NCBI RefSeq assembly: GCF_010183535.1
Contig: NC_071332.1
Location: 20,646,001 to 20,710,000 of the forward strand
Reading direction: 5' to 3'
Origin: Caenorhabditis remanei
Lineage: Eukaryota; Nematoda; Chromadorea; Rhabditida; Rhabditidae
Length of the DNA: 64,000 bases
Shown here: positions 22,789 through 35,102 of the stretch, one piece after another
How the letters are laid out: every line of letters starts with the position of its first letter
Position numbering within the stretch: the stretch's first letter is position 1
Notes under the pieces: model-generated
Told to the model about the DNA's origin: nothing
What the model saw: only the letters and a program-made list of their open reading frames with translations
The model's database searches: none
Translations under genes and position numbers: made by a program

Positions 22789-25360
22789 TTATCGGGTTGA
22801 ACGCAGGAATCGGTTTGCCAATCTCGCTGTTCCGGCGTCGTTGGCGAAATCTCTAATCGCTCCTTTAATAATCTCAGCAAAATCCTTCCGTCCTTTTTCG
22901 TTGAGATTCCTTTTAACTTCACTGATGAGCCTTTCGTCGGCCAAATACGCTTTGACATGCATTTTCCATTGAGATTTACCATAGAAACTCCGATATGATT
23001 CTCTTTCGGGAAATCTGAATAAGAAAAATTTGATTGTTTTCACGTTGGAATCAAAAGAAACTTACTTGGTGGAAGCGGAGTGGACCTCCACACTTCCGGG
23101 CGTCGATGGACACAACTCCCCATCTGTCTCCGCTCTTACTTGGCGGTGTACATGATGAAACGGAGTGGGACTTCGAACCTAATGTTATGGACGAAGAATG
23201 GTGTAGCAGAGTCTTTGAGGTCTAACTTGTTGCACTCTTTGCTCATCCTTCTTTACTCTCTTCTATTCTTCACGGCAAAATGTTGCAAATAGCGATTTTG
23301 GCCGACGGGCATTTTCTCGGTGATGACATTTGATACTGTCACGTTGCTGAAATTTGTGAAACATTATTTGTTTAGTACAGGGAAACTGGGAAAGTAAACT
23401 TACAGCTTTTTGGCTTCTGCTTCAAGAATGGATACATCTTGTCAGGGAGCCATTCATGAAACTGAATTTTAATGTCGGTGGCATTGGATTGATGAACCCT
23501 CGGTGCTGTCGACACTTCCGGGCGTTGGTGAACACAAACCTTCATCCGTATCTGCCCTTCTTTTACGGTTCTGGCGAGGAATCGACGGGGTATCCGGAAG
23601 AGAACGTGTTATCGGCACAGTCGATCCAGCTCGATCCAGCTCAATTATATTATCGTCGTTTTGCGAAGTTTGCGACGAGTTGGTTGCACCGGCGAGACGA
23701 TCTCTCTGAAAGAGAGAAGTCTTAAAAATTTCAAAAAAAGAAATTCAAAAGCAGAAAATTAATTTTTAAAACCTTAATTTTCGTGTTTTCAAAGTGTTTT
23801 CTATTAAAGAAAAAGACTACTGGCTTTGACTAGATTTTTTGTTTGAATTTCCACTATTAAGGTATTCAGATTAACCATTTCAACATTAGTAAATTGAATA
23901 TAAGAGATTGTAAACTTCAAAAAAAAAGTTTTCGCATCATTTCTCATAGATTCTATCAATTTATGTAGCCCTTACAGCTTTTTCATGGAAAAATAAATAT
24001 GTGTGATTGCTGTATAAATATACCGATAATCTGAAGATGCTAGAATATTGTCGCAAGCTCTGTGATTTTTGGCTCTGCTCTCGTTTTCATACATTTGTTT
24101 TCATTATTTCAGATTTGTTATTATCAGTTTATTATGTCAAGTCAACCAATACAAATAATGTGACATAAAAAATGGAACAGTGAGGAAAAAAAATATACAG
24201 AAATTTAAATCCAAAATTTCTGTATATTTTCCACGTTATCTTTTTTTTTATTATAAAGAAATTTTGGATTTAAATTTCTGTATATTTCTCACGTAATATT
24301 TTTTTTTGTTGTAAATTATACAGAAATTCTGAATTCAAATTTCTGTATATCTTTTTTCCTCACTGTTCCATTTTTTATGTCACATTATTTGTATTGATTG
24401 ACTTGAAATTATAAACTGATAATAACAAAACTGAAATAATGAAAAAAAAAGTATGAAAAAAACCAGACTTCTTCAACTTATACGCTTTCCAACTATTTAC
24501 ATGACTCAATGTGGGAAATTGTATATTTATACATGTAAAAGTAGGAGGAATATAACATTCTAGAAACAAAGTATAATCACTACAGTTTTTCTTTAAAACT
24601 TAACGTTTTCACTTGAAAACTTTTTTTTTTGAAATTTACAATCTCTTATATCATCTATTTGAAAATCATTAAATTGAGTATCAGCTGTTTCAGCAGCATC
24701 AGATGTTTGAGTTTCCGCGGTTCCAGCAGCAGCAGCTGTTTCAGTAACAAATGTTTCAGCATCAGTTGATACAGTATCAGCTGTTTGAGTTTCCGCTAAT
24801 TCAGTAGCAGCAGCAGCAACAGCTGTGTCAGAGACAGATGTTACAGCCTCCAAGGTTTGAGCAGTTCGTGCTGGCTCATCAGGTTCTCTCGAATCTTCAG
24901 CATCTCTTCCTACCATACCCGAGACTTCTGCTAGCGTGCCGACGCTCGAGGAATTGTTCGATGGAATGATGACATTTGTTGTGGGAAGCAAACGATTCTC
25001 CTCGGGAATCTGAAATTGAATACACTATTATCAAGAATGTAGTTGAAACAAGTCTAAACCCTTACAACAGCTTGTTGCTCATTATCCACCATCCAGATAC
25101 GAAATGGCAATTGGTGCCGGCATTCCAATGATGTCTTGTTGATTTGACAAATTTGCTGCTCTTGGCGGCGGAAATTCTTTCTCGTTGTATGTGTGTCCTT
25201 TTGGAACGGTTGTAGTTCTCGCAGTTCTGTTTGAAGTATAGTCAAAGTCGTTTTGCTCGTATCCTCTTGATCTTGATGTTCCCTAAAATATTTATTGTTT
25301 TTTTTCAAAATTCTGATGGGGGCATGAAGGTGGTCTGGAATAATAATCATTCAACCCGGA
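22789..25360 (-). pseudogene. A4, family A gene copy, rearranged
   Basis: Minus-strand copy. Last exon 23004-22789 is open (YRSFYGKSQW...RLANRFL). The exon around 23205-23120 is followed by a misplaced 45-bp piece of exon 5 sequence between about 23060 and 23120. The exon around 23345-23230 keeps the CAACGTGACAG start that A1 and A3 lack. Exon 5 lies at about 23715-23430. Exon 4 (25011 to about 24640) is Ala/Thr/Glu-rich and is cut by a palindromic element. Exon 3 (about 25285-25060) ends in a frameshift. Exon 2 is mostly deleted and no N-terminal exon is found upstream. Confidence 0.72.
23891..24648. mobile_element. Palindromic element inside A4 exon 4
   Basis: Arms mirror around 24270, from AAGAGATTGTAAACTTC at the left to its near reverse complement at the right, with T-rich inner stem segments at 24170-24370. 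Aligning the flanks with A1 exon 4 suggests a short AT duplication (TA to ATAT). No coding capacity. Confidence 0.75.
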
Positions 25361-25794
25361 ACGGAAGCGATATTAATACAATAAACTATGAACGCGGGAT
25401 ATGATTGATAGTATATGACGTTGAGGCATCAGAGTACAAATATACAATTGAAAATTGACTAAAAGCAAAGAAGAAGAGGGATGGGATTAACAACAACAAT
25501 TAGAGAGTTTCGTGATTATTAATCTTGTCTTCTTTTCCTCTAACCGGTTCAAGAATTCCTCCGTCTCCATTCTATCCAGCCGTGTCGGACTTCGACTACT
25601 CCATTTTCTTCATTTCTTCCTCGTTCTTGACAAAAAATGTCATAACATATGGATTTTGGCGTATTGTCTTCGGGAAGACAGAAACTTTGGACAGTATGAT
25701 CCGACTAAAATTTGAGAAAACTTTAACTTGAGATTAAACATGCAAACTCAATTTTCTATGCTTCACAAACGAGATACTAATTCACCCGAAAGCA
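25361..25794. other. Between A4 and B1, nothing recognised
   Basis: No exon 1 of A4 and no clear terminal exon of B1 could be placed here; short open frames on the plus strand look like chance. Confidence 0.35.
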
Positions 25795-25823
25795 CTTACT
25801 CGGAGCAGTACGGAACTAGTCTG

Positions 25824-26201
25824 AAGAGCTTTCTGGGACCCAGCCCATGCCAATGGCTGCGAGTCTGTCGCCATCAGAAATTATGACAAATGAAACAAAA
25901 AACCTAATTAAATGGAATTACGCACAAGTTTATTAATTTTCAAAAAACTATAAAACTAACGAGTAAAGAGTGGCATTTTACACGGATTGATATATAAAAC
26001 TATGTACCATATAATATGATTATGAAATACATATAGAAGAAACGGTTATTAAAATAGAAATACGTACAAGACTAGTTATTCTCCACTTAGCCATCCAATT
26101 CTCAGAATCTATTGCACTTTTGATCTTGTCCGCATTCTCTTCATAAGCGGAGAATGTCTGGAAGTACCGGCCTTCTCCGCACGGCATCCGGAAAGTGTGA
26201 A
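25824..26201. repeat. 378-bp duplication flanking LINE, left copy
   Basis: Nearly identical to 26996-27373, same length, covering two exons and an intron of B1. The insertion lies between the copies, so this is best read as an unusually long target-site duplication. Confidence 0.85.
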
Positions 26202-26995
26202 GGTCTTCTTACCGACCCTAAACTCAAGTTCCGCTCTCATATCACCCGCACTGTTAATCTTTCCCTTCTCAGGTCTAACCAACTTTTTAAATCCTTTAAA
26301 TCTCTCTCTCCCAAATTCTACATTTCTTTGTTTAAAACATATGTCCTCCCTCTCCTGGAATACTGTTGCACTGTATATTCCCCTCCTGTCTCTAGTATCC
26401 TTTCTCACTCTCTTGAAAAACCCCTCCGTCTTTATTCTCGTAAAGTCCTTCAACGCTGTAATATTTCATATTCTTCCTACCCCCACCGGCTCGAAATCCT
26501 TAACTTAGTCTCCCTCCGTCACCGCCGTCTCAAAGCCCAACTCCTTCTTCTTTATAGCTTTATTAGCGGTGCCACTTATTTCCCCAACCTTAAATTTCAT
26601 GTCAAAATCTCTCAATCACTTCGACGTCCCATGACCTTAATTTGTTGCCATCCCTCTATCCCCGATTTTTTTGCATCCTCCATTCCAATTTGGAATGCTA
26701 TCACTGCTAATGTCCCCCAATTCCTTCCTCCATCTAAATTCGAAACTCTCCTTAACTCCTCTATTACCCGTTTTTAGTATTTTAGTTCATTGTCTTACTC
26801 TCCCCCGGTTTTCTTCTCTTCCTCAAACTTGCTAACTCCTTTAATTTTTCTCCCGGTTATTTTACCCCCTATTCCAATTCTCACACACTTTCCTTCATTT
26901 TATTACTAGTCCATCTCGTGAGGGATGTATCTAGTCTCCCCCTTTTTAATGTATTCCTTTCGTTATTTTACTTCTGTCAATAAATATATATATAT
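26202..26995 (+). mobile_element. 5'-truncated non-LTR retrotransposon 3' end
   Basis: The translated frame up to 26777 matches the end of non-LTR reverse transcriptases: YVLPLLEYC, a second conserved block ending in RRLKAQ, then GATYFPN. A pyrimidine-rich 3' UTR follows, ending in an AATAAA-like site and a TATATA tail. A related fragment lies at 48395-48830 on the minus strand. Clade (CR1/Jockey-like or other) not determined. Confidence 0.8.
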
Positions 26996-27373
26996 AAGAG
27001 CTTTCTGGGACCCAGCCCATGCCAATGGCTGCGAGTCTGTCGCCATCAGAAATTATGACAAATGAAACAAAAAACCTAATTAAATAAAATTACGCACAAG
27101 TTTATTAATTTTCAAAAAACTATAAAACTAACGAGTAAAGAGTGGCATTTTACACGGATTGATATATAAAACTATGTACCATATAATATGATTATGAAAT
27201 ACATATAGAAAAAACGGTTATTAAAATAGAAATACGTACAAGACTATTTATTCTCCACTTAGCCATCCAATTCTCAGAATCTATTGCACTTTTGATTTTT
27301 TCCGCATTCTCTTCATAAGCGGAGAATGTCTGGAAGTACCGGCCTTCTCCGCACGGCATCCGGAAAGTGTGAA
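26996..27373. repeat. 378-bp duplication flanking LINE, right copy
   Basis: Right copy of the duplication at 25824-26201; begins AAGAGCTTTCTGGGAC and ends GGAAAGTGTGAA in both. Confidence 0.85.
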
Positions 27374-28468
27374 TGTTTTGAATGACGGCTCCACTGAAGA
27401 AATTGAAAATTATATTTAGTTCGCTTTGAATGGGATTGCAAACTCACATCCTTCTGGCCTCCGATTCAAGAAATAAGGGATCATCCTCGTATCTCAACTT
27501 TATGTTGACCAGCATATAGCTGATCGGGTCCAGCATTCTTCGCATACAACTCCATCGACTCATATCAAACGGATTCGTGGCCACCTCCGTATTCCCGTCA
27601 CCTCCGCTGTCTTCAATTCTTGGTCTTTTCTGCAAGAAAAGATTTCGGAATTAATTTTACCTAAATTTCATCACTTACTCTTCTCATTTCACTTGAAGAC
27701 GATTCGCTTCTTTCATTACCGGCGATGATTAGTGAGCCGGAACCATTTCTCGTATTGTCTTGCGGCACGGTTGGCGCATTTCTCGCTAACAGTTGGTTGA
27801 GAAGATCGCTGGCAACAGATCTTGCGCGAACTGGTGTCATCGATGTTGGGTCGAATGGAGTTGCCATGTCCGCGGATGGAGGATTGATGAAAGCGTTATC
27901 CATCGTATCACTCGATTGTCGCCTAATCGAAATCAGATCATTGTTGATTGGCGGATCCTCTGATTCCTCATCCGATACGGGAATCGTGAAATGACGGGTG
28001 GTCCGATACCGAAATGACGGGCAGTCCATCATTTCTCTGAAACGAAAATATCTTTTAGAAGGCTGTATAACAGTTTTCTTACCTCAAAATTTTCATTTTC
28101 CACGTTTCCTGATGGTGGTGTCACATCACTTGCCTCGTCACCCACTGACGTTGACGGTTCTCCAGTGTGAGGTGCATTGGTATTGTTGGTTGTTGGTCGT
28201 GGCGGTGCTCCAGATGTGAAGGAAGATGACGTCATCTGGAATTATCAAGAATGATTATCTTATCGGCTACTTTCCGCAGTTTTCACAGTTACTAATAGTC
28301 CTCTTTTCACGCGCCATTTGTGCAAAAATCTCACAACAGTCATGAAGACCTTACCGGGTAGACATTTAGATTGAATTTGACGTTGACGTTGTGAAGATTC
28401 ACTTGTGTAATGTCAATGTTTTGGTGTAGAGTTCCATCCACGTTGACTGTGTTGTTGATCAGGCTCAT

Positions 28469-30005
28469 GGTACCTGAAAAACGCACTAGTTGAAACATAG
28501 AATGAAGAGTCACAAGAAAAAAATGTGCGGAAATTTTGAAAAAATAAAACCTTAAAGACAAAATAAATTGAAAGTGAACAAGACATTTTTGGAAACAATT
28601 TTTTCGAAAAAAGGGCGTAGTACGGTATTAAAGGCGCAATGTTTTTTCGAATATAAATTTTTAAAATTAATTTTTAGACATGCTTTTTCAAATTATTTTT
28701 CAACTTTTGAAAGATTTCTTTTTGCAAGTTTTAAAATAACACAAATAACACGATTTATAAAAAATATGAGATTGTGCTAAAGCTACTGAAAATTAATAAG
28801 AAACGCGTGGTAAAAACTGCAAAACAATTTGATTTTTTTTCGTGGAAGTTTATTCACTCAAAAAAAATCCGAAGGTAGATCACAGTGATCGCTTTCTATT
28901 TGCAAAATATATAGGTGCGTCTGAAAACTAGAAATACATTTTGAAATGTTTAATTTCTTCCGATGTCATCTGGGTTGGCGCATGTCTCTCCAATAGATTA
29001 CGGAGAACCTTTCCGGCGATCTTTTCTTGGCGGATAGGTGTTTCAGAAGTTGGATTATCCATCGCATCAACGTGCTGAAACGACAAAGTGTGTCTTTTAA
29101 AAGGCTGGATAACAAGTTTCTTATATTATCTGTATATGGGGATTTCGTTGATTCGGACCGACACTGAATGCATTTTAAATTAACCATAAATGGGGTACAT
29201 AGATTTCGGCTAGTGCTTCATTTGGGCTAGCTTGGCGGCTACAACTCTTTGGAGAGTGCTTGTAGACAAATGTCCTCAATTACAAAAACGGAGCTCTGGG
29301 ATTAATATACAAGTCAACAAACATTCGATATCAGTGCACAGTCACTGACTCCGCGACACTGACTCAAGGCTGATAAATGGTGAGACACAAACTATAGAAA
29401 AGAGAGTGGCAACAGGATGTTAACCGTTCCGTGATACCAAGCTTCCCGAATTTAATTCAAAGTGATCTCTCTTTGCTGACTCCGTTTTGACAATACTAGG
29501 ATTTCAGATTCCTGAATATCTGAAAAATAGAGGAAACAGTGCAAGAATTTAATAAAACATTCTACATTCTAAATCAATCAAAAAACAATATATAAAACTA
29601 ACGAGTCGGAAATGATCGCACACTATTCACATGAAAAGCAAACTGAGAATACTATTTGGTATTGACGTGGAAGGAAAAAAAGAAAAAATAGATAAGGCTA
29701 GGGAAGAGGAATGTTGCGACACCATGTCGGTAAGAGAATATATTCGAAAAGTGAGAATTAAATAGAATTTAAAGGGGTAAAAGGAGGTGGATAAAAAAGG
29801 ATTTGTTACACGGATCAATATTTGAATCTTAATTAATATATAGAATTGGGAAGATTAATGAATGGAAGCGGGAAGAAAAACGCCGTATTTAAGCTACAGT
29901 TACCAAAATATAAAATCGATTTTCCGAATCCGAAACGCTCGCTTATCTTCTGCGACTACGGTATCTTGTATTTGGAAGATCCCCGTCTCCGCTGGTCTCA
30001 CGTCT
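28469..30005 (-). other. Upstream region of B1 / downstream of B2
   Basis: 28560-29550 is paralogous to 32330-33020 (upstream of B2), so gene and upstream region duplicated together as a unit of about 3.8 kb. It holds the CATTGCGCCTTTAATACCGT element (minus strand, 28641-28615) and, at about 29085-28960, an open stretch with LLERHAPTQ similar to the LL..NAP repeats of the B linker. No complete gene. Confidence 0.5.
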
Positions 30006-32267
30006 TTAATACGTCTCGACAAGCTCCCTCCACCACCCTTGTCCAATATCGTTTAGATGGCTTCTGAATTCGGAGACGAATCGTGGACATCGAAGAATCT
30101 CTGACGCTTGAGCGTCCAATGTATCCCTCACAGTCTTGTAAAGTTCGCGGTTTCTTGTAAATCTGAAAAAAAATGTCATTAAATTCAAATTCACTAGAAA
30201 GAACTTACCTGGAACAGTAAGAAATTAATCTGAACACGTTACTGCAGCCCAGCGAATGGCAGAAGAACGGTTGAGAATCCGTCGCTATCTGAAATTATAA
30301 CAAATGAGCCACAATATCCTAATTAGATAGAAATACATACAAGACTCGACATTCTCCACTTCTCCATCCAGTTTTCCGCGTTAATCACAGTTCGAATCTT
30401 GTCGGCGTGTTCGTCGTACGCTGTGAAAGTTTGAACGTAGATGTCATCACCATAAGGCATCCGAAAAGAGTTAATTTGTTGGATTTCGGCTTCACTGAAG
30501 GAATTAAAAATTTATATTTTGTTCGATTTGAATGGGTATGCAAACTCACATCCTTCTGCTTTCCGACTCAAGAAATGAGGGATCATCCTCGTTTCTCAAC
30601 TAATAAGGTTTCCTGGTCGTTTTGTAACTTTACGTTCACAATCATAAAGCTGATCGAATCGAGGACTCTTGGTTTTTTCTGGAAGAAAATATTTCAGAAA
30701 CAATTTCACTTAAATTTCACCACTTACTCTTCGGATTTCACTTGATGGCTGTTCCCTTCTCTCAGTCCCGGATACGGCGACAGGAGACTGTGTTGGATCG
30801 GAAAAGACCAATGAACCAGAGTTTTTTCTTGTTACAACATCTGAAGACGCATTTGGGGCGTTTCTTGATAACCGTCTGCTCAGAAGATCGTTGGCAAAAG
30901 TTCCACTTTGAACCGGCGTCATTGATGTCGAATCTGATGACATTTCTGCGGAGGAAGGAACAATAAAAGCGTTTTCCATCGCATCATAGTCCTGATTATC
31001 AGCACTCAATTGTGGTGTTCCCTCTGGCACTTGAGTATGAATTGATGATGATGCAACATTGTTTCCCGGTGGTGGTCTATGAATATCATCATCATTGGAA
31101 GCTCGTCGATTATTTGAAGACTGATCAATTGGGATTGGCGGGCCCGGTACGGGGATGATCGTCGGAACCACGACCGCCAACTGATCAGATTCTCTTATCA
31201 TAACTTCTGAAGGTTCGTTCGGCGTATTACTGGCTAACAGATTGCGAAGCAACTGTTCGGCGAACGTTTCCGGGCGAGCAGATCGCATTGACGTGTCCGG
31301 TCCTATCTGCTGCACATCCGACTGTGCTTTTGGCGCTGGCGATTCAGTGATACCATTGGATGATGAGGCGGCCGGATTTCTTGGCGACGCGAAGTGGACG
31401 GAGAGAGAGTTCGGTGAAGGAGGCTCATTTTCATTCGAAGATCCTCGCCTATTGTGAATTGGCAGATCCGGTGCGTCGGATGCCGGAAGAATGATGAGCG
31501 GCTCCTCAGCAACGTGGTCACCCTGAAACAAAAATGTATTTTTAAAGGCTGGATAACAGTATTCTTACCTGGATTGCGAATGCGGATCGATCTTGTGGAT
31601 CTTGTTGATCTTGCGGCACATCCGACTCTGCTCTTGGCGCTGGCGATCCATTGAAACCTATTGAAGGTACGTCCGGTAGGGGAATGACGGCCGGTATATC
31701 AATTCTCTGAAACGAAAATGTCTTTTAGAAGGTTGGATAACTGTTTTCTTACCTCAGAACATTCAACGTTATCGGATGGAGAAGCTTCAGGGGGGAACGT
31801 ATTCATCGTCTTCGAACCAAGTGGCGCGTTCCCCACTGACGTTGCCGGCTTTCCCGGATGAGGTCCATTGGAACTGTTCGTTGGTGGTCGTGGCGGTGTT
31901 CCAGATGTGAAGAATGGAGACGTCATCTGGAATTATTAAGAATGATTACTTTCTCGCCTACTTTTCGCTACAGTTACGCAGCTTTCACAGTTTTTGCAAC
32001 TGTTATGCGACAAGATTCTAACAGTTCCACCGCAATAACAAAAAATCAGAAAATATGTATGCAAAAGTTATACAACTTTTACGGTATTGTGACTGATAGT
32101 TCTCTTGTCACGCGATAGTTGCAACAATCTCACAACAGTCATGAAGACCTTACCGGGAAGACGTTTACATTGAATTGCACGTTGACGTTGTGAAGATTCA
32201 CTTGTGTAATATCAATGTTTTGATGTAGAGTTCCATCCACGTTGACTGTGTTGTTGATCAGGGTCAT
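30006..32267 (-). CDS. B2, intact family B gene, unknown function
   Basis: Exons: 32267-32154, 31926-31753, 31706-31569, 31522-30728, 30678-30634, 30599-30550, 30494-30341, 30288-30209, 30162-30006. Total 1707 nt, 568 aa, all phases consistent if a 34-nt mini-intron (30633-30600) is removed. Residues 1-38 are MTLINNTVNVDGTLHQN... with alternating V/I/L and polar residues (beta-prone). Residues 39-407 are low-complexity Pro/Ser/Asn/Asp-rich and probably disordered, with two repeats: FAEQLLRNLLASNTP (about 230-244) and FANDLLSRRLSRNAP (about 351-365). Residues about 408-568 are the C-terminal domain shared with families A and C: VN.(K)LR.EDDP..LESE, RMPYGDD...QTF, DSQPFF..SLGC, then a helical tail. 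The start ATG lies five bases behind a TTTTCAG acceptor, so trans-splicing is likely. No enzyme motif seen. Confidence 0.75.
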
Positions 32268-33402
32268 GGTACCTGAAAAACGCACTAGTTAAAACATAGA
32301 ATGAAGAGACACAAGAAAAAAATGTGCGGAATTTTTGAAAAATAAAACCATAATGGCAAAATAAATTGAAAGTGAACAAGACATTTTTAAAAACTATTTT
32401 TTCGAAAAAATGCGTAGTACGGTATTAAAGGCGCAATGTGTTTTCAAATATAAATGTTTCAAATTAACTTTTAGACATGCTTTTTCAAATGATTTGTCAA
32501 CTTTTGAAAGATTTTTTTGCAATTTTTAAAAATAAAACGAAATATTTTTTTTAAAATCAGATTGTGCTAAAGCTGCTGAAAATTAATAAGAAACGCGTGG
32601 AAAAACTGAAAAAATTGTTTTTTTTTCTTGAAAGTTTATTCACTGAAAATACAAAAAATCCGAAAGTAGATCACAGTGATCGCTTTCTACGTGCGAAATA
32701 TAATGGTGGGTCTGAAAACTGGAAATAAATTTTGAAATGTTTAATTTCTTCTGATGTCATCTGAGTTGGCGCGTATCTCTCCAATGGATTACGGAGAAAC
32801 TTTCCGGGTTAGCTTGGCGGCCACAACTCTTTGAAGAGTGCTCGTAGACAAATGTCCTCAATTACAAAAACAGAGCTCTGGGTTTATTATACAAGCCCAC
32901 AAACATTCACTGTTATTGCGCAATCACTGACTCCGTGACACTGACTCATAGTTCAAATCATCTCTCTGCTGACTCCGTTTTGACACTACCAGAATTTCAG
33001 ACTCCTGAATATCTGAAAAATAGAGGAAACAGTTCAAGAATTAAATGAAACATTCTACATTTCATACCAACTCAAAACGCATTAAAAATAATAAATACTA
33101 TATTATGTGGTATTGGAGTGGAAAAAAACAAATGAAAAATAGATAAGCCAGAAATTGAGGGGTTAAAAGAAATCAATAGAAATATGACATTTTACACGGA
33201 TTGATATATAAAAATATGTAATATCTGATATGATTATTAATTTAAATGAAAAAAACGGGAAGAATTGCGTTGGGGTCTACATAAAACAAAACAAAAAATT
33301 AATGATAATGATCCGGAATCTTCTGCGAGGACGGAATCTCCTTCTTGGAAGCTCGCCGTTCCCTCTGGCCTCACGTTCATCATACGTCTTCACAATCTCT
33401 GT
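32268..33402 (-). other. Upstream region of B2 / downstream of B3
   Basis: Paralogous to 28469-29550. It contains the CATTGCGCCTTTAATACCGT-type element (minus strand, 32438-32412) about 150 nt before the start of B2, and a remnant of the LLERYAPTQ stretch near 32800-32740. Nothing further recognised. Confidence 0.45.
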
Positions 33403-34200
33403 TCACCATGCCTGTCCAAGAAGATTCAAATGCTGTTTGAACTCATCGACGAGTCCTGGGCAGCTGAGAATTTCTCGCACTGTTTCTTGAGCGTCCAATT
33501 TATCCCTCACTGTCTTGTACATTTCACGACTTCTCGTCAACCTGAGAAAAAAGATTTCATTAAATAAAATTCACTTGAAAGAACTTACTTGGTGCTGTAC
33601 GTCACGAGTTTGAACAGATTCCCGCAACCCATCGCATAGAAGAAGAACGGTTGAGCGTCTGTCGCTATCTGAAATTATGACAAATGAGCCAAAATATCCT
33701 AATTAAATAGAAATACGTACAAGATTATTTATTCTGTGCCATCCAATTCTCCGAAACTATTGAACTTTTGATTTTTTCCGCATTTTCTTTATGAGCGGAG
33801 AATGTTTGGAAGTACCGGCCTTCTCCGCACGGCATCCGGTAAGTGTGAATGTTTTGAATGACGGCTCCACTGAAGAAATTGAAAATTATATTTTATTCGC
33901 TTTGAATGGGAATGCAAACTCACATCTTTCTGGCCTCCGATTCGAGTAAGGAGGTGTCATCCTCGTATCTCAACTTTATGTTGACCACCATAAAGCTGAT
34001 CGGGTCCAGCGTTTTTCGCATACAACTCCATCGACTCATATCAAACGCATTGCTCGTGGACACCTCTGTATTCCCGTCACTTCCGCTATCTTCCATTCTC
34101 GGAATCTTCTGCAAGAAAAGATTTCAGAATTAATTTTACCTAAATTTCATCACTTACTCTTCGCACTTTGCGCATTCAGCGTTTACGGTTCACTTGTGCC
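33403..34200 (-). pseudogene. B3, 5'-truncated family B copy
   Basis: C-terminal part only: exons at about 34108-33926 (KIPRMEDSG...LDPISFMVVNI), 33867 to about 33725, 33668-33592 (ATDAQPFFFYAMGCG) and 33542-33403. The second of these has a small deletion that shifts frame just after ENWMA. The last exon ends at a TGA where B2 encodes a second Trp of GQGWW. No N-terminal peptide or linker exons upstream. Confidence 0.7.
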
Positions 34201-34687
34201 ATCATTCATTGCATTATACCTGAAAAAATAAAAATAATAAGTGAGATGTTAGAACCGATTTATTCGAGAGAAGTTAAAGAAAATGTGAGGAGAACCCGAT
34301 GGAAGAAAAGTGAGATATCGGAAACAGAATGAGGATGAATTAAAAGGAAATTACTAAGAAATTGCTTAGAAGAGAAAAAGAAAACATGACGGATCAGCAC
34401 ACGAAACTATTTTCTCCAAAAAAACCGCAAGGAAATTTTTGATCTCTTCTCTAAAAACAAATTTTTTTTGAAAAAATCGCGCCTGAAACTTTATTTCTTT
34501 TAACTTTTAGCTAAGAGCGCTAGGTCGGAAATTTAAATAAATTCAAAAACAAAGTTCAAAATAAATTTTCGCGGCCGAAACACGCCAGTGCACAAATGCT
34601 CTACCGTGTTTCATAATTATTGATTTTTATTGCAAAAATGTGTTTAATATCAACGAACATTAACCAAAACCGCTACCATTTGATGGT
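34201..34687. other. Non-coding, partial family A upstream block
   Basis: 34390-34620 is a shortened, inverted copy of the block found before A2, A3 and A5 (contains the reverse of ACACGGTAGAGC...). No gene. Confidence 0.5.
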
Positions 34688-34804
34688 TTACATCGAGCAT
34701 AATATAAACATTTCTGGCTCGTCGGTTGGTGTGGTTTTAGGGGTCTCCGGAGCGGTTTCTAACGCCGAAATGGTAGCATCCTCGTTGGCAACTGGATCTT
34801 CCAT
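34688..34804 (-). CDS. Small acidic ORF, copy 2
   Basis: 38 codons behind a TTTCAG acceptor: MEDPVANEDATISALET, then Thr/Pro-rich, with a C-terminus different from copy 1 at 22395-22502. The surrounding 400 bp is the inverted duplicate of the copy 1 region. Function unknown; may be non-coding. Confidence 0.3.
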   Translation of the reverse strand: MEDPVANEDATISALETAPETPKTTPTDEPEMFILCSM

Positions 34805-35102
34805 CTGAAATTTGAAAAAAAAATGAAAAATTCGGTGAAAAACCGATGAAAATGAAGGAAAGAGAAAATAGATTTAATTCAAATATCTGCTGCGGTGTTT
34901 GCGTACCCGGCATTATTAATGACAAACAATTCGCGAATTAATACATTTTTCGCATAAAATGGAATAAAATGAAGAGAAATGGAAAGTAAAAATGGGATTT
35001 TTGAGAAGAAAATTAATTGTTAAAAATTTACAGCTCAACATCTTCAGAGAGCTCACTATAAACACCTACTACATCTACTTTATTTAAAACTCTGACAATT
35101 AT

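Larger units (their letters stand above)
25795..28468 (-). pseudogene. B1, family B gene copy split by a LINE
   Basis: Exon 1 (28468-28355, 38 codons, MSLINNTVNVDGTLHQ...) follows a TTTTCAG acceptor. Exon 2 (28235-28083) is Pro/Ser/Thr-rich. The next exon (28041-27679) starts in phase 0 but hits a TGA unless shifted by one base. Then come 27629-27448 (contains SRWSCMR and LFLESEARR) and 27393-27240 (C-terminal domain, MPCGEGRYFQTF). The following exon has lost its AG acceptor (TTTCTG instead of TTTCAG) and is interrupted by a LINE fragment flanked by a 378-bp duplication. The exon remnant resumes near 25840 with a small deletion. Probably inactive. Confidence 0.75.
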
